DNA of 64,000 bases from Rhizobacter sp. GTDB lineage: Bacteria; Pseudomonadota; Gammaproteobacteria; Burkholderiales; Burkholderiaceae_C. Below, in pieces: positions 16,503 to 27,289 of the stretch (its first letter is position 1; the number at the start of each line of letters is the position of its first letter). The stretch covers positions 1 to 64,000 of the forward strand of contig JAMLIM010000010.1 in the NCBI GenBank assembly GCA_023954175.1, given 5' to 3'. Made by a program: the position numbers and the translations under genes. The notes beneath the pieces were generated by a model. It was not told the DNA's origin. It made no database searches and saw only the letters and a list, made by a program, of their open reading frames with translations.

Positions 16503-17801
16503 TCAGCGCGCGTCGGCGATCCACTCGAGGCTCACCTGCGCCTGCCCGGGCACGGCAAGCACGCGTGCATCGATGCCGAGGCCGGGGACGAAAACGAGCC
16601 GCGCATCGTCGTAGACCAGCGGCCCCTGCCGGTTCCATTGCGGCACGCCGCGGGCCTGAAACTGCTTTTTAAGGCTGCGCGGTGGACGGTCCGGAGCCGA
16701 CTGGAACTGCTCGCCGCCGGTGCGTTCGACAAGCCGCGCCTGCGCCAGCGCGTCGAGCGCGACGCCGCCCTGCCGCACGCGGCGCAGGCGCAGGCTGCCG
16801 CCCCAGCCGGCGAGCGCGTAGTGGCCGGCACGTGTCATCGTGACGGTCGACACCCGCGGCGCCGGTGCGGCGGGCTCAGCGATTTCGTCGCAGTTGAGCC
16901 GGCCGCGATAGCGGCGCAGCTCGAAGCCACCGAGCGGCCAAAGCGCGGGCGAGGCCGATGCCGTCAACTCGCGCAGCAGGCGCTCCATGCTGGCATTCGA
17001 CGGGGCGACCCCGGTCTGCACTTTGAGCCAGATACGCAGCGCGTTGCTGCGGCGCTCCGGCGCGAGGGCTGACCACGCGGCGAGGTCGAGCCCGCGCGCA
17101 TCCGCGATCGTCGTCAGGTCGATCGCCGCGAGGGCATCGCAACAGGCTCTCGCCTCCTGCGCCCAAAGTGCGCTCTTCGCCAACGCGGCTTGCGCATCCG
17201 GGAAGGCTTCAACCAGCGCGGGCCAGACCTGCAGCCGCAGGCGATTGCGCGCAAAACGGGGGTCGGCGTTGCTGCCGTCGTCGATGTGCCGCAGTCTGTG
17301 GCGACGCACATAGGCGTCGATGCGCGCCGGATCGACGTCCAGCCACGGCCGCGCCCAGGTGATGTTGCCCCGCTGCGCACTGGCCGGCATCGCCGCCAGC
17401 CCCGCGACACCGGCGCCGCGCAGGGCCTGCAGCAGCAGCGTCTCCGCCTGGTCGCGGCGATGGTGGGCGAGCAGGACGATCGATGCGTCGTGCGCCTCCG
17501 CCATCTGCTGCAGCGCGGCGTAGCGCTCGCGGCGCGCCCAGGCCTCGACGCTCTCGCCGCGCTGCGGCGCGCCGGCAAGGCGCCGATGCGCGAAAGTGAT
17601 CGGCCGACCGCGCGCTGCCCAGCGGCGACACTGCGCCGCGCAGTGCGCGAGCCAGGCATCGGCCTGCGGATTCAGGCCATGATGGACGTGGAGCGCGACG
17701 ACGGCGAGCCCGAGCGGCGCTGCCGCGGCCAATGTCGCATGCAGCAGTGCGCTCGAATCGCGCCCGCCGCTGTAGGCAACCGCCAGGCTGGACCGGCTCA
17801 C
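16503..17801 (-). CDS. tilS: tRNA(Ile)-lysidine synthase
   Basis: TilS converts the wobble cytidine of the CAU-anticodon tRNA-Ile to lysidine using ATP and lysine, so that AUA is read as isoleucine. The 432-residue protein has the PP-loop SGGRDSS at residues 11-17, [20 protein letters not shown] at about 36-55, the tRNA-contacting [14 protein letters not shown] at about 110-123, and the family RFARNRLR motif at about 183-190. A C-terminal substrate-binding domain follows, with [20 protein letters not shown] near residues 380-400. The start is GTG at 17801. The gene follows accA by 36 nt and is probably in the same transcript; accA-tilS linkage is common in proteobacteria. Confidence 0.95.
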   Translation of the reverse strand: MSRSSLAVAYSGGRDSSALLHATLAAAAPLGLAVVALHVHHGLNPQADAWLAHCAAQCRRWAARGRPITFAHRRLAGAPQRGESVEAWARRERYAALQQMAEAHDASIVLLAHHRRDQAETLLLQALRGAGVAGLAAMPASAQRGNITWARPWLDVDPARIDAYVRRHRLRHIDDGSNADPRFARNRLRLQVWPALVEAFPDAQAALAKSALWAQEARACCDALAAIDLTTIADARGLDLAAWSALAPERRSNALRIWLKVQTGVAPSNASMERLLRELTASASPALWPLGGFELRRYRGRLNCDEIAEPAAPAPRVSTVTMTRAGHYALAGWGGSLRLRRVRQGGVALDALAQARLVERTGGEQFQSAPDRPPRSLKKQFQARGVPQWNRQGPLVYDDARLVFVPGLGIDARVLAVPGQAQVSLEWIADAR

Positions 17802-17837
17802 GCTTCAGGCAAGGCCACCGGTGCGGCTGCCACCGAT

Positions 17838-18809
17838 TCAGCGATCCTTGGTGTCGTTGAAGCGGCCGTAGGACTGGATGCGGTCGTAGCGGCGCTTGAG
17901 CAACTGCTTGAGGTCGAGGTCGGCGACCTGGCGCAGCGCGTCGTTCAGCGCGCGTTTGAGATAGGCCGCCATTTGCTTCGGGTCGCGATGCGCGCCGCCC
18001 ACGGGCTCGCTGACGATCTTGTCGACAAGGCCGAGCGCCTTCAGCCGGTGCGCCGTGATGCCCAGCGCCTCGGCGGCCTCGGCCGCGCGCTCGGAGGACT
18101 TCCACAGGATCGATGCGCAGCCCTCGGGCGAGATGACCGAATAGACCGAGTGCTGCAGCATCAGCAGCTGGTCGCCGACGCTGATCGCCAGCGCGCCGCC
18201 CGAGCCGCCTTCGCCGATGATGGTGACGATGATCGGCACCTCGAGCTGCGCCATCTCGAAGATGTTGCGCCCGATTGCTTCCGACTGCCCGCGCTCCTCG
18301 GCGCCGATGCCCGGGTAGGCGCCCGGCGTGTCGACGAAGGTGAAGACCGGCAGGCCGAATTTCTCGGCCAGCTTCATCAGGCGCAGCGCCTTGCGATAAC
18401 CCTCGGGCCGCGACATGCCGAAGTTGCGCACACCGCGCTCCTTCGTGTCGCGCCCCTTCTGGTGGCCGATGACCATGCAGGCCTGGCCGTTGAAGCGCGC
18501 CAGGCCGCCGACGATCGACTGATCGTCCGCATAGTGACGGTCGCCGTGCAGCTCCTGGAACTCTGTGAAGATCTCGTTCACGTAGTCCAGCGTGTAGGGG
18601 CGCTGCGCGTGGCGCGCGATCAGCGTCACCTGCCAGGGCGACAGGCTCGAGTAGATGTCCTTCGTGAGCTGCTGGCTCTTCTTGCCGAGGCGCTCGATCT
18701 CTTCCGAGATGTCGACCGCCGATTCGCTCTGAACGTAGCGCAGTTCTTCGATCTTGGCCTCGAGATCGGCGATCGGTTGCTCAAATCCGAGGAAGTGCCG
18801 TTTGCTCAT
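17838..18809 (-). CDS. accA: Acetyl-CoA carboxylase carboxyltransferase subunit alpha
   Basis: AccA with AccD transfers the carboxyl group from biotin to acetyl-CoA, giving malonyl-CoA for fatty-acid synthesis. The 323-residue protein has the family length. The N-terminal helix ([20 protein letters not shown]) is followed by the conserved core [59 protein letters not shown] at about residues 160-180, and [20 protein letters not shown], the oxyanion-forming glycines. The start [12 protein letters not shown] is typical. The 99-nt gap to the glycosylase upstream has no obvious promoter. Confidence 0.97.
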   Translation of the reverse strand: MSKRHFLGFEQPIADLEAKIEELRYVQSESAVDISEEIERLGKKSQQLTKDIYSSLSPWQVTLIARHAQRPYTLDYVNEIFTEFQELHGDRHYADDQSIVGGLARFNGQACMVIGHQKGRDTKERGVRNFGMSRPEGYRKALRLMKLAEKFGLPVFTFVDTPGAYPGIGAEERGQSEAIGRNIFEMAQLEVPIIVTIIGEGGSGGALAISVGDQLLMLQHSVYSVISPEGCASILWKSSERAAEAAEALGITAHRLKALGLVDKIVSEPVGGAHRDPKQMAAYLKRALNDALRQVADLDLKQLLKRRYDRIQSYGRFNDTKDR

Positions 18810-18908
18810 GCAACTGAATTCCTGAAGTCCCGCGGGTTGGGGAATGTGCGCGTCACTGTGCGCAACGGTGGGCCAGGATCGACGCTCGATCAGCGTCTGA
18901 TCCGCGCT

Positions 18909-19562
18909 TCAATAGGCCACCGGCAGGGGGTCGAGGCTGCGCCAAATGTACCATGTGGCCACCGAGCAAAAAGGCGCCCAGGCGTCGCCCACTTCACGTG
19001 CTTCGGCACGCGAAACGGGCTCGCCGCTGAAGTAGTTCAGGCTGATGCCCTTGAGCAGGCCGACGTCGTCGAGCGGCAGCACATTCGGCCGCATCAGGTG
19101 GAAGATGAGGAACATCTCCGCCGTCCAGCGCCCGATGCCGCGGATCGCGACGAGCTCCTCGATGATCGCCTCGTCGGCCATCTCGCGCCACTGCGCCACG
19201 TGCACCGCGCCCGACTCGAAGTGACGCGCCAGATCGGCGAGGTACTCGACCTTGCGTGCCGACAGCCCGGCGCCGCGGAGTTCCTGGGTGTCGAGGGCAA
19301 GCACCGCGGCCGGTGCGATGGCGTGCAGGCCGTCCGTCTCGCCGCCATCGACGGCCGCGGTCAGACGCTCCCAGACCGTCTGCGCCGCCTTGACCGAGAT
19401 CTGCTGCCCGACGACCGAACGCGCGAGCGTCGTGAAGGCATCACCGTGCGACTGCAGCCGGCCCTCGGCAAGGCGCGGGATCAGCTTGCGCATGACGCGG
19501 TCGCGCCTGGCCAGGTGCTTGCAGGCTTCGTCCCAGTACTCGGGTGTGACGGTTCGGACCAT
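18909..19562 (-). CDS. DNA-3-methyladenine glycosylase (AlkA-type, HhH-GPD)
   Basis: A 217-residue base-excision repair glycosylase that would remove alkylated purines such as 3-methyladenine from DNA. Features visible are the helical SVVGQQISVKAAQTVWERL segment (residues about 49-67), the helix-hairpin-helix LVAIRGIGRWTAEMFLIF (about 137-154), and, at the expected distance, LPLDDVGLLKG, whose second Asp is the likely catalytic residue. It lacks the N-terminal TATA-binding-like domain of E. coli AlkA and so resembles the short MAG/AlkA2-type enzymes. No Fe-S cysteine cluster is present, which argues against endonuclease III or MutY. It lies between cysS and accA on the same strand. Confidence 0.92.
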   Translation of the reverse strand: MVRTVTPEYWDEACKHLARRDRVMRKLIPRLAEGRLQSHGDAFTTLARSVVGQQISVKAAQTVWERLTAAVDGGETDGLHAIAPAAVLALDTQELRGAGLSARKVEYLADLARHFESGAVHVAQWREMADEAIIEELVAIRGIGRWTAEMFLIFHLMRPNVLPLDDVGLLKGISLNYFSGEPVSRAEAREVGDAWAPFCSVATWYIWRSLDPLPVAY

Positions 19563-19617
19563 GCTCAGGCCGCGCCTTGCCGTTGGGATGCCGGTGCTGC
19601 CATGCCGCTGCGTGCGC

Positions 19618-20997
19618 TCAGGCCCTGACCCAGCGCGTGCCCTGCGCCGAATCCTTCAGTTCGATGCCGATCGCGGCGAGTTCGTCGCGGATCGCATCGG
19701 CGCGCGCGAAATCGCGCTCCTTCTTGGCCGCCGCCCGCTCTGCGATGCGTTGCTCGATCATCGCTTCATCGACCGTGCCACCGCCTTGCAAGAAGTCGCG
19801 CGGCGTTTGCGTCAGCAGGCCCAGGACCTTGCCCAACTGCCGGAGCAGCGTCGCCGTTGCCGGCGAACGCGTTCGATTGAGGTCGGCTGCGAGTTCGAAG
19901 AGTATGGCCACCGCCTCCGGCGTGCCGAAGTCCTCGTTCATGGCGGCGCGAAACGCCGCGGCGCGCGGATCGCTCCAGTCCAGTGCGCCGTCCGCCACCG
20001 CTTCGATGCCGTCGAGCGCCGTGTAGAGGCGTCGCAACGCGCTGCGCGCATCCTCCAGGTTCGCCTCGGAAAACGCGATCGAACTGCGATAGTGCGTGCG
20101 CAGGAAGAAGAAGCGCAGCGTCTCGCCGTCATGGCGCTGCAGCACCTCCCGGATCGTGAGGATGTTGCCGAGCGACTTGGACATCTTCTCGTTGTCCAGA
20201 TTCAGCAGGCCGTTGTGCATCCACACATTCGCGAAGTGCCCGCTGTCGCTCGCGCCCACGCTTTGCGCGATCTCGTTCTCGTGGTGCGGGAACATCAGGT
20301 CCATGCCGCCACCGTGGATGTCGAAGCGCTCGCCGAGCAGCGCCTTGCACATTGCCGAGCATTCGATGTGCCAACCGGGGCGGCCGGGGCCATAGGGGCT
20401 GTCCCACTTCGCGTCCGCCGGCTCGCTCGGCTTCGCCGCCTTCCACAGCACGAAGTCGAGCGGGTCATCCTTACTGCCGGCGACGGCGACGCGCTCGCCG
20501 GCGCGCAACTGATCGACCGAGCGCCCCGACAGGCTGCCGTAGGCGGGAAACTTGCGCACCGCGAAGTTCACGTCGCCCTCGCTTGCGCGATAGGCAAGGC
20601 CGCGCGCTTCGAGCCTGCCAATCAGCTCGAGCATGCCGGCGACGTGCTCGGTCGCGCGCGGTTCATGCGTCGGCGGCTCGATGCCGAGGGCCGCCATGTC
20701 CTCGCGCATCGCCTGCGTCATGCGCGTCGTCAGTTCCCGGATCGGCATGTCGAGCTCGAGCGCGCGGCGGATGATCTTGTCGTCGATGTCGGTGATGTTG
20801 CGCACGTAGGTGAGCTGCAGCCCGAGCGTGCGCAACCAGCGCGCGACGACATCGAACGCCACCAGAAAGCGTGCGTGACCGACATGGCACAGATCGTAGA
20901 TCGTGATGCCGCAGACATACATGCGGACTTGCCCCGGATCGATGGGCAAAAAGGGCTCGACGCTGCGCGACAGCGTGTTGTATATCCGCAGGCTCAT
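19618..20997 (-). CDS. cysS: Cysteinyl-tRNA synthetase
   Basis: CysRS charges tRNA-Cys with cysteine. The ATG at 20997 starts [11 protein letters not shown], the normal family N-terminus; upstream in-frame sequence is not related. The 459-residue protein has the class I signatures HVGH (in [10 protein letters not shown], about residues 36-45) and KMSKS (in [10 protein letters not shown]). Zinc ligands are seen in VRMYVCG (Cys28 region), WHIECSAM and HHENEIAQS. The C-terminal DALR/anticodon domain ends at WVRA. A divergent TPR gene starts 235 nt away; on the minus strand a TATACT hexamer about 160 nt upstream of the start could be the -10, but no good -35 accompanies it. Confidence 0.96.
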   Translation of the reverse strand: MSLRIYNTLSRSVEPFLPIDPGQVRMYVCGITIYDLCHVGHARFLVAFDVVARWLRTLGLQLTYVRNITDIDDKIIRRALELDMPIRELTTRMTQAMREDMAALGIEPPTHEPRATEHVAGMLELIGRLEARGLAYRASEGDVNFAVRKFPAYGSLSGRSVDQLRAGERVAVAGSKDDPLDFVLWKAAKPSEPADAKWDSPYGPGRPGWHIECSAMCKALLGERFDIHGGGMDLMFPHHENEIAQSVGASDSGHFANVWMHNGLLNLDNEKMSKSLGNILTIREVLQRHDGETLRFFFLRTHYRSSIAFSEANLEDARSALRRLYTALDGIEAVADGALDWSDPRAAAFRAAMNEDFGTPEAVAILFELAADLNRTRSPATATLLRQLGKVLGLLTQTPRDFLQGGGTVDEAMIEQRIAERAAAKKERDFARADAIRDELAAIGIELKDSAQGTRWVRA

Positions 20998-21232
20998 GAG
21001 GAAGTTTGGATTCGTCCGCGCTCCGAAGGTCTGCTGCCGGACAACGGCGACAGACGGCTTCGAACCGTGGCAAACGCTAGGCGACACGCCCGGGGTGCCG
21101 AGTGGCAAACGCCCACCGGAACGCGCCGCGACAAGGGGCTGAACTAGAATCGAATCAGTATAGCGGCGCGCCTTCGCGGCGAGCCCCGCAACTTCCCCAA
21201 AGCGGCTGCACCGCGGCCCCCTCGAAAGCCTC

Positions 21233-21808
21233 ATGATCCGCATCCGTTCGACCACCGCGCTGGTCCTGGCCGTGCTGCTCGCCGGCGTGTGCAGCGCATC
21301 ACGCGCCGACGAGGCGGCCGAGGTCAAACAACTGCTGCGCGCGGGTCAGACGACGGAAGCGGCGGTCAAGCTCGATCAGTTCCTCGCCCAGAAGCCGAAG
21401 GATCCGCAGTTGCGATTCCTCAAGGGCGTGATGCTCACCGAGCGCCAGCAGACGGCCGAGGCGATCGAGGTCTTCACCGCCCTCACCGCCGACTATCCGG
21501 AGCTCGCCGAGCCGTACAACAACCTCGCCGTGCTCTATGCCGGCCAGGGCCAATACGACAAGGCGCGCGTCGCGCTCGAAGCCGCGATCCGTGGCAATCC
21601 CGGTTACGCAACCGCCTACGAAAATCTCGGCGACGTCTATGCACGGCTCGCCGCGCAGGCCTATGCGCGCGCGCAGCAGCTCGAGCCCGACAACGCCGCG
21701 CTTGCGCCAAAGAGCGCGCAGCTGCGCGGTCTGTTCACGCTCAAACCGGTTGCGGCGCGCAGCGTCGCTGCGCCGGCCTCGGGCGCGGCGAAGAAGGGCT
21801 CGCCTTGA
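21233..21808 (+). CDS. Secreted tetratricopeptide-repeat protein
   Basis: A 191-residue protein with a signal peptide ([25 protein letters not shown], cleavage expected near residue 25) and three to four TPR units, recognisable in [40 protein letters not shown] and [20 protein letters not shown]. It ends in an Ala/Lys-rich tail after AAPASG. It is probably a periplasmic scaffold. The position directly before two cyclophilin genes suggests a link to envelope protein folding, but that is inference from context. It is divergent from cysS. No catalytic motif is seen. Confidence 0.88.
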   Translation: MIRIRSTTALVLAVLLAGVCSASRADEAAEVKQLLRAGQTTEAAVKLDQFLAQKPKDPQLRFLKGVMLTERQQTAEAIEVFTALTADYPELAEPYNNLAVLYAGQGQYDKARVALEAAIRGNPGYATAYENLGDVYARLAAQAYARAQQLEPDNAALAPKSAQLRGLFTLKPVAARSVAAPASGAAKKGSP

Positions 21809-21876
21809 TCGTCCGACTGCGGCACTGGCTCGCAGCACGCCTCCCTGTTTCTGTGACCTTGAAGGAGTTCGACCGC

Positions 21877-22446
21877 ATGATGTTCAAACCGACCCAGCTG
21901 CGCGCGGCGCAGGTGCTTGCCGCGCTGGCGCTCAGCCTCGGCCTCGCCGCGCCGGCATGGGCACAGAAAGTCAAGCTCGTGACGACGATGGGGGACATCG
22001 TGATCGAGCTCGACGCCGCGAAGGCGCCGAAGACGGTCGACAACTTCGTCCAGTACGTCAAGGCGGGTCACTACGACGGCACGATCTTTCACCGCGTGAT
22101 CGGCAACTTCATGATCCAGGGCGGCGGCATGACGGCCGACATGAAGCAAAAGCCGACGCGCCCGCCGATCCCGCTCGAGAGCAAGAACGGCCTCGTCAAC
22201 GTGCGCGGCAGCGTCGCGATGGCACGCACCAACGATCCCGATTCGGCCTCGGCGCAATTCTTCATCAACGTCAAGGACAACGCCTTCCTCGACGCCGCCA
22301 ACGCGCGCGACGGCAACGGCTACGCGGTGTTCGGCAAGGTCATCTCGGGCATGGACGTGGTCGACAAGATCAAGGCCGTGCCGACCGGGCCGGGCGACGT
22401 GCCCGTGACGCCGGTCGTCATCAAATCTGCAACGCTGGAGAAGTAA
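21877..22446 (+). CDS. ppiA: Periplasmic peptidyl-prolyl cis-trans isomerase (cyclophilin A type)
   Basis: A 189-residue cyclophilin that speeds proline isomerisation during folding. The signal peptide (hydrophobic AAQVLAALALSLGLAAPAWA, cleavage after residue 29) puts it in the periplasm. The cyclophilin core is clear: FHRVIGNFMIQGGG at about 71-84, containing the catalytic Arg and the Phe/Gln of the active site, then SVAMARTNDPDSASAQFFIN at about 112-131 and [18 protein letters not shown] at about 148-165. A good ribosome binding site (AAGGAG) precedes the start. It sits 3 nt before the cytoplasmic paralog, and the two share about half their residues, consistent with tandem duplication. Confidence 0.95.
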   Translation: MMFKPTQLRAAQVLAALALSLGLAAPAWAQKVKLVTTMGDIVIELDAAKAPKTVDNFVQYVKAGHYDGTIFHRVIGNFMIQGGGMTADMKQKPTRPPIPLESKNGLVNVRGSVAMARTNDPDSASAQFFINVKDNAFLDAANARDGNGYAVFGKVISGMDVVDKIKAVPTGPGDVPVTPVVIKSATLEK

Positions 22447-22449
22447 GCC

Positions 22450-22959
22450 ATGAACCCACTCGTCGACCTCGAAACCAGCCACGGCACGATCCGTGTCGAA
22501 CTCGATGCCGAGAAGGCGCCGAAGTCGGCCGCCAACTTCGCGGACTATGTGCGCAGCGGTCACTACGACGGCACCGTGTTTCACCGCGTGATCCCGGGCT
22601 TCATGATCCAGGGCGGCGGCTTCGCGCCGGGCATGAAGCAGAAGTCCGTCGGCAAGCCGATCGCGAACGAAGCCGACAACGGGCTGAAGAACCGCCACTA
22701 CACGCTGGCGATGGCGCGCACCTCCGACCCGCACTCGGCGACCGCGCAGTTCTTCATCAACACGGCCGACAACGCCTTCCTCGACCACAAGGCGCCGAAT
22801 GCGCAGGGCTGGGGCTATGCGGTGTTCGGCAAGGTCGTCTCCGGCAACGAGGTGGTCGACGCGATCGGCGGCGTGTCCACCGGCAGCCGCGGCGGCCATG
22901 GCGACGTGCCGCTAGAGGACGTATTGATCGTCTCAGCGAAGCTCGTCGCCGAAGCGTGA
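22450..22959 (+). CDS. ppiB: Cytoplasmic peptidyl-prolyl cis-trans isomerase B
   Basis: A 169-residue cyclophilin without a signal peptide, so cytoplasmic. [14 protein letters not shown] at about 44-57, [20 protein letters not shown] at about 81-101 and [20 protein letters not shown] at about 121-140 are the active-site and core motifs. It follows ppiA after only 3 nt and overlaps lpxH by 4 nt (GTGA), so the operon continues through lpxH and mtfA. Linkage of ppiB with cysS and lpxH is a conserved proteobacterial arrangement. Confidence 0.96.
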   Translation: MNPLVDLETSHGTIRVELDAEKAPKSAANFADYVRSGHYDGTVFHRVIPGFMIQGGGFAPGMKQKSVGKPIANEADNGLKNRHYTLAMARTSDPHSATAQFFINTADNAFLDHKAPNAQGWGYAVFGKVVSGNEVVDAIGGVSTGSRGGHGDVPLEDVLIVSAKLVAEA

Positions 22960-23777
22960 GTTCAGCGGCTTCGGTGCCGGCGCCAGCGTTTCACGACCTT
23001 GTGGCGCCGGCCGAGTGGGCGGCGATCGACTTCATCTCCGACATCCACCTCGCGCCCGACATGCCGCGCACGCGCGACGCGTGGGCCGGCTATCTGAAGT
23101 CGACGCCGGCCGACGCCGTATTGATCCTCGGCGACCTGTTCGACGTCTGGGTCGGAGACGATTCCCGCCTGGAAGGTTTCGAGGCCGAGTGCACGGCGGT
23201 GCTGAGGCAGGCGGCGCACTGGCGCCGCGTCGGCTTCATGGTCGGCAATCGGGACTTTCTGCTCGGCGCGGCGATGCTCGAGGATTGCGGCCTGATGGCC
23301 ATGCCCGACCCGACCGTGCTGCAGGCGTTCGGCCAACGCATGTTGCTGGCGCATGGCGACGCACTTTGCATTGCCGATACCGAATACCAGCGCTTTCGTG
23401 CCATGGTGCGCAGTCCGCAATGGCAGGCGACGGCGCTCGCCCTGCCGCTGGCCGAGCGGCGCCGGCTCGCTGCGCAGATGCGCCACGCGAGCGAGCAGCG
23501 CAATGCGCAGGGCATGCTGCCGGCCGAGGCTGCCGATGTCGACGCCGCGACCGCCACCGCCTGGATGCGCGCGGCCGCGACGCCGGTGCTGGTGCATGGC
23601 CACACCCATCGGCCCGGCAGCGCACCCCTCGCACCCGGCTTCATGCGTCATGTGCTGAGCGACTGGGATCTCGACCACGCCGGCACGGCGGCCCGCGCCG
23701 AAGTCCTGCGCTTGACGCGCGAAGGCTTTGCGCGGCTCGACCTCGCGCAAGCGTCGAGGCATCCCGCGCTGCCGTGA
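22956..23777 (+). CDS. lpxH: UDP-2,3-diacylglucosamine diphosphatase
   Basis: LpxH hydrolyses UDP-2,3-diacylglucosamine to lipid X and UMP, the fourth step of lipid A synthesis, at the inner face of the inner membrane. The 273-residue protein has all calcineurin-like metal motifs: FISDIHLAP (DxH, about residues 26-34), [14 protein letters not shown] (GDxxD), VGNRDF (GNRD), LAHGD and HGHTHRPG near the end. It starts with GTG overlapping the ppiB stop; the N-terminus carries about 15 extra residues before the core compared with E. coli LpxH. Its presence shows the organism makes lipid A through LpxH rather than LpxI. Confidence 0.94.
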   Translation: MSSAASVPAPAFHDLVAPAEWAAIDFISDIHLAPDMPRTRDAWAGYLKSTPADAVLILGDLFDVWVGDDSRLEGFEAECTAVLRQAAHWRRVGFMVGNRDFLLGAAMLEDCGLMAMPDPTVLQAFGQRMLLAHGDALCIADTEYQRFRAMVRSPQWQATALALPLAERRRLAAQMRHASEQRNAQGMLPAEAADVDAATATAWMRAAATPVLVHGHTHRPGSAPLAPGFMRHVLSDWDLDHAGTAARAEVLRLTREGFARLDLAQASRHPALP

Positions 23778-24565
23778 TCGCCCGCTGGTGGCAGTCGCTG
23801 CGCGAACGGCGCGACGCCCGCACGCTGGCGCGGCGTCCGATCCCGGACCTGCTGTGGCGATTGACGCTGGCGCGCTTTCCGTTTCTGACGCAGCGCTCAC
23901 CCGAAGACCTGCAGGCCTTGCGCGAGATGGCCACGCTCTTCCTCGCCCGCAAGGAGTTCAGCGGCCCGCCCGACGCGCCGATCAGCGACGAGATGGCGGT
24001 CGCCGTCGCCGCGCAGGCGTGTCTGCCGGTGCTCAGGCTCGGCCTCGAGTGGTACGACGGCTTCGTCGGCATCGTCATCCATCCCGATCTCGTCACCGCC
24101 CGGCGCGAGCGCATGGATGAAGACGGTGTGGTGCACGAGTACGACGAGCCCTTGTCGGGCGAGGCGATGGAAGGCGGCCCGGTGATGCTGTCCTGGCGCG
24201 ACGTCGCCGACGCGGGGGATTCCGCAGAGTGGGGCTACAACGTCGTGATCCACGAGTTCGCGCACGTGCTCGACATGCGCGACGGCATCGCCGACGGCGT
24301 GCCGCCGTTCGCGGACCGCGCACAGCGAACGCGCTGGGTCTCGGTGCTCGAGGCGCACTACCTTGCGCTGTGCGACGCGGTCGATCGCGGCGAGGAGACG
24401 CTGCTCGACCCCTATGCCGCGGAGTCGCCCGAGGAGTTCTTCGCCGTCGCGAGCGAGACCTTCTTCGTCGCGCCGCTCGAGTTGCGCGCCGAGTTGCCCG
24501 AGCTCTACGCGCAGCTCTCGGGCTTCTACAGGCAGGACCCGGCGGCGACGATCACCGGCCGCTGA
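23774..24565 (+). CDS. mtfA: MtfA-like zinc peptidase (Mlc/DgsA anti-repressor family)
   Basis: A 263-residue cytoplasmic metallopeptidase of the MtfA (YeeI) family. In E. coli MtfA binds the glucose repressor Mlc and has aminopeptidase activity. Visible features are the zinc motif HEFAH at about residues 157-161 (in NVVIHEFAHVLDMRDG), the downstream Glu-rich ESPEEFFAVASETFF (about 206-220), which supplies the third ligand, and the family motif VIHPDLVTARRE. The start is GTG overlapping the lpxH stop. No Mlc homolog is visible in the window, so its partner here is unknown. It is the last gene of the TPR-ppiA-ppiB-lpxH-mtfA run, facing clpA. Confidence 0.92.
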   Translation: MIARWWQSLRERRDARTLARRPIPDLLWRLTLARFPFLTQRSPEDLQALREMATLFLARKEFSGPPDAPISDEMAVAVAAQACLPVLRLGLEWYDGFVGIVIHPDLVTARRERMDEDGVVHEYDEPLSGEAMEGGPVMLSWRDVADAGDSAEWGYNVVIHEFAHVLDMRDGIADGVPPFADRAQRTRWVSVLEAHYLALCDAVDRGEETLLDPYAAESPEEFFAVASETFFVAPLELRAELPELYAQLSGFYRQDPAATITGR

Positions 24566-24589
24566 GCCTGCGGCAGTTCGTCAAGAAAA

Positions 24590-24612
24590 CACAGGGGCGC
24601 GATGCCCCTGTG
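24590..24612 (-). terminator. Rho-independent terminator for clpSA
   Basis: A perfect 9-bp stem (CACAGGGGC/GCCCCTGTG) with a 5-nt loop. On the minus strand it is followed by TTTTCTTG, giving a standard terminator 23 nt after the clpA stop. It lacks a T-run on the plus strand, so it would stop mtfA transcripts poorly. Confidence 0.85.
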
Positions 24613-24635
24613 CGCTCAATCGGCCTCGCCGAAAC

Positions 24636-26936
24636 TCAGCCGGCCGTCGCGGGCTCCGCCTTCGAGCGATCGCTCTTGCGCAGCGGCTGGATGTCGAGCT
24701 TGACCACGCCTTCCGCGTCGACGTCGATCGTCAGCCGCCCACCGTCGACGAGCCGACCGAACAGCAGTTCGTCGGCCACCGCGCGGCGGATCGTGTCCTG
24801 GATCAGGCGTTGCATCGGGCGCGCACCCATCAGCGGATCGAAGCCCTTCTTCGCAAGATACGCGCGCAACTCGTCGGTGAAGGTGACGTCGACCTTCTTC
24901 TCGGCGAGCTGGCTCTCGAGCTGGAGCAGGAACTTGTCGACGACGCGCAGGATGATCTCCTCGTCGAGCGCCTTGAAGTTGACGATGGCATCGAGCCGGT
25001 TGCGGAACTCGGGCGTGAACAAGCGCTTCACGTCGGCCATCTCGTCGCCCGCTTCACGCGTGTTGGTGAAGCCGATCGTCGCCTTGTTCATCGTCTCGGC
25101 GCCGGCGTTGGTGGTCATCACGATGATGACGTTGCGGAAGTCCGCCTTGCGTCCGTTGTTGTCGGTCAGCGTGCCGTGGTCCATCACCTGCAGCAGCACG
25201 TTGAAGACGTCCGGGTGCGCCTTCTCGATCTCGTCGAGCAGCAGCACCGCGTGCGGCTTCTTGCTGATCGCCTCGGTCAGCAGGCCGCCCTGGTCGAAGC
25301 CGACGTAGCCGGGCGGCGCGCCGATCAGGCGGCTCACCGCATGGCGCTCCATGTATTCGCTCATGTCGAAGCGGATCAGCTCGATGCCGAGGATGTAGGC
25401 GAGCTGGCGCGCCGCCTCGGTCTTGCCGACGCCGGTCGGCCCGGTGAAGAGGAAGGAGCCGATCGGCTTGTCCGGCTTGCCGAGTCCCGAGCGCGCCATC
25501 TTGATCGCCGAGGCGAGTGCGTCGAGCGCAGGATCCTGGCCGAAGACGACGCTCTTCAGGTCGCGGTCCAGGCTCTTCAACTTCGAGCGGTCGTCGTTCG
25601 AGACGCTCGCGGGCGGAATGCGCGCGATCTTGGCGACGATGTCCTCGACCTCGGCGCGGTTGATCGTCTTCTTCTGCTTGTTCTTCGGCAGGATGCGCTG
25701 CGCCGCGCCGGCCTCGTCGATGACGTCGATCGCCTTGTCGGGCAGATGGCGGTCGTTGATGAACTTGGCCGACAGCTCGGCCGCGGCCTGCAGTGCGCCG
25801 AGCGCGTACTTGACGCTGTGGTGCTCCTCGAAGCGCGACTTCAGGCCCTTGAGGATCTCCACCGTCTGCTCGACCGAGGGCTCGACGACGTCGATCTTCT
25901 GGAAGCGGCGGGACAACGCGGCGTCCTTCTCGAAGATGCCGCGGTATTCGGTGAAGGTCGTCGCGCCGATGCACTTGAGCGCGCCCGAGCCGAGCGCGGG
26001 CTTGAGCAGGTTGCTCGCGTCGAGCGTTCCGCCGGAGGCAGCTCCGGCACCGATCAGCGTATGGATCTCGTCGATGAAGAGGATCGCGCCGGGCAACTCC
26101 TTCATGTTCTTGAGCACGCCCTTCAGGCGCTGCTCGAAGTCGCCACGGTACTTGGTGCCGGCGAGCAGAGCGCCCATGTCGAGCGCATAGACCGTCGCGT
26201 TGGCCAGGATCTCGGGCACGTCGGACTGCGTGATGCGCCAGGCCAGGCCCTCGGCGATCGCGGTCTTGCCGACACCGGCCTCGCCGACCAGCAGCGGGTT
26301 GTTCTTGCGCCGACGGCACAGGATCTGGATCACGCGCTCGACCTCATGCTCGCGGCCGATCAGCGGATCGATCTTGCCGTCGCGCGCGAGCTGGTTCAGG
26401 TTCTGCGTGAACTGGTCGAGCGGCGAGGCCTTGCCTTCGCCCTCTTCCTTCTCGCCTTCGCCGCGGCTGTCGCCCGATTTCGCCGGCTCGGGCGGGTCCG
26501 ACTTCTTGATGCCGTGGGCGATGAAGTTGACGACGTCGAGCCGCGTGACGCCCTGCTGGTGCAGGTAGTAGACGGCGTGCGAATCTTTCTCGCCGAAGAT
26601 CGCGACGAGCACGTTGGCGCCGGTCACTTCCTTCTTGCCGCTGCCGGTGGACTGCACATGCATGATCGCGCGCTGGATCACGCGCTGGAAGCCGAGCGTC
26701 GGCTGCGTGTCGACTTCGTCGGCGCCGCCGACGGTGGGCGTGTTCTCCTTCACGAACTGCACCAGGCTCTTGCGCAACTCGTCGGTGTTGGCCGAACACG
26801 CGCGCAGCACCTCGGCGGCGGAGGGGTTGTCCAGCAGCGCGAGCAACAGATGCTCGACGGTGATGAACTCGTGACGCTGCTGACGCGCTTCGACAAACGC
26901 CATGTGCAGGCTGACTTCCAACTCTTGCGCGATCAT
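24636..26936 (-). CDS. clpA: ATP-dependent Clp protease ATP-binding subunit ClpA
   Basis: ClpA is the AAA+ unfoldase that feeds proteins to ClpP. The protein has 766 residues, normal for ClpA. The start [20 protein letters not shown] begins the double Clp N-domain (to about residue 145), followed by a charged linker rich in Gly/Glu/Lys ([14 protein letters not shown]). The first ATPase domain has Walker A GEAGVGKT at about 220 and Walker [11 protein letters not shown]; the second has [14 protein letters not shown] at about 500 and [11 protein letters not shown]. The ClpP-docking loop region follows. The start ATG overlaps the clpS stop (ATGA); a start six codons earlier is possible but would overlap clpS more and lacks family support. 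Confidence 0.97.
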   Translation of the reverse strand: MIAQELEVSLHMAFVEARQQRHEFITVEHLLLALLDNPSAAEVLRACSANTDELRKSLVQFVKENTPTVGGADEVDTQPTLGFQRVIQRAIMHVQSTGSGKKEVTGANVLVAIFGEKDSHAVYYLHQQGVTRLDVVNFIAHGIKKSDPPEPAKSGDSRGEGEKEEGEGKASPLDQFTQNLNQLARDGKIDPLIGREHEVERVIQILCRRRKNNPLLVGEAGVGKTAIAEGLAWRITQSDVPEILANATVYALDMGALLAGTKYRGDFEQRLKGVLKNMKELPGAILFIDEIHTLIGAGAASGGTLDASNLLKPALGSGALKCIGATTFTEYRGIFEKDAALSRRFQKIDVVEPSVEQTVEILKGLKSRFEEHHSVKYALGALQAAAELSAKFINDRHLPDKAIDVIDEAGAAQRILPKNKQKKTINRAEVEDIVAKIARIPPASVSNDDRSKLKSLDRDLKSVVFGQDPALDALASAIKMARSGLGKPDKPIGSFLFTGPTGVGKTEAARQLAYILGIELIRFDMSEYMERHAVSRLIGAPPGYVGFDQGGLLTEAISKKPHAVLLLDEIEKAHPDVFNVLLQVMDHGTLTDNNGRKADFRNVIIVMTTNAGAETMNKATIGFTNTREAGDEMADVKRLFTPEFRNRLDAIVNFKALDEEIILRVVDKFLLQLESQLAEKKVDVTFTDELRAYLAKKGFDPLMGARPMQRLIQDTIRRAVADELLFGRLVDGGRLTIDVDAEGVVKLDIQPLRKSDRSKAEPATAG

Positions 26937-27289
26937 GCGGCCTCCAGAATACATTGCAGCGGGTGACCGTGCCGCCTTGCGGCGGCAGACACCGTTTCAA
27001 CCTTTGTCGCGGCCACGTCCTTCGTGAACACGCCGCAAACCCCGCGACCCTCGTGATGGATCTTCAGCATGATCTGCGTCGCCGTCTCCAGGCCATGGTT
27101 GAAGAACTCCTGCAGAACCATCACGACAAACTCCATCGGTGTGTAGTCGTCATTGAGCAGCACGACCTGATACAGATGCGGCGGCTCCACCTTGGCCGCC
27201 TGCCGTTCGACCACGACACTGCCCTGCCCGTCGTCGGGTGCCGGCGTGGTCGGACGCACGATCGGTAGCTTTGGTTTCTCGCGTGGCAT
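26933..27289 (-). CDS. clpS: ATP-dependent Clp protease adaptor ClpS
   Basis: ClpS is the N-end-rule adaptor that brings proteins with bulky N-terminal residues to ClpAP. The 118-residue protein has an unstructured N-terminus and the core [20 protein letters not shown] at about residues 42-61, where the Asn-Asp pair contacts the substrate N-terminus. [20 protein letters not shown] at about 78-98 is the second conserved block. It is translationally coupled to clpA. On the minus strand a TATAGA hexamer about 15 nt before the ATG might be a -10, but no good -35 was found. Confidence 0.97.
   Translation of the reverse strand: MPREKPKLPIVRPTTPAPDDGQGSVVVERQAAKVEPPHLYQVVLLNDDYTPMEFVVMVLQEFFNHGLETATQIMLKIHHEGRGVCGVFTKDVAATKVETVSAAARRHGHPLQCILEAA

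Noticed and set aside
17190..19628. 812-codon plus-strand frame across tilS, accA and the glycosylase
   Set aside because: It spans three well-supported minus-strand genes and their gaps, and has no domain.
24363..26966. 867-codon plus-strand frame over mtfA and clpA
   Set aside because: Antisense to clpA, whose Walker motifs are intact; the translation is a Leu/Asp/Arg-rich shadow.
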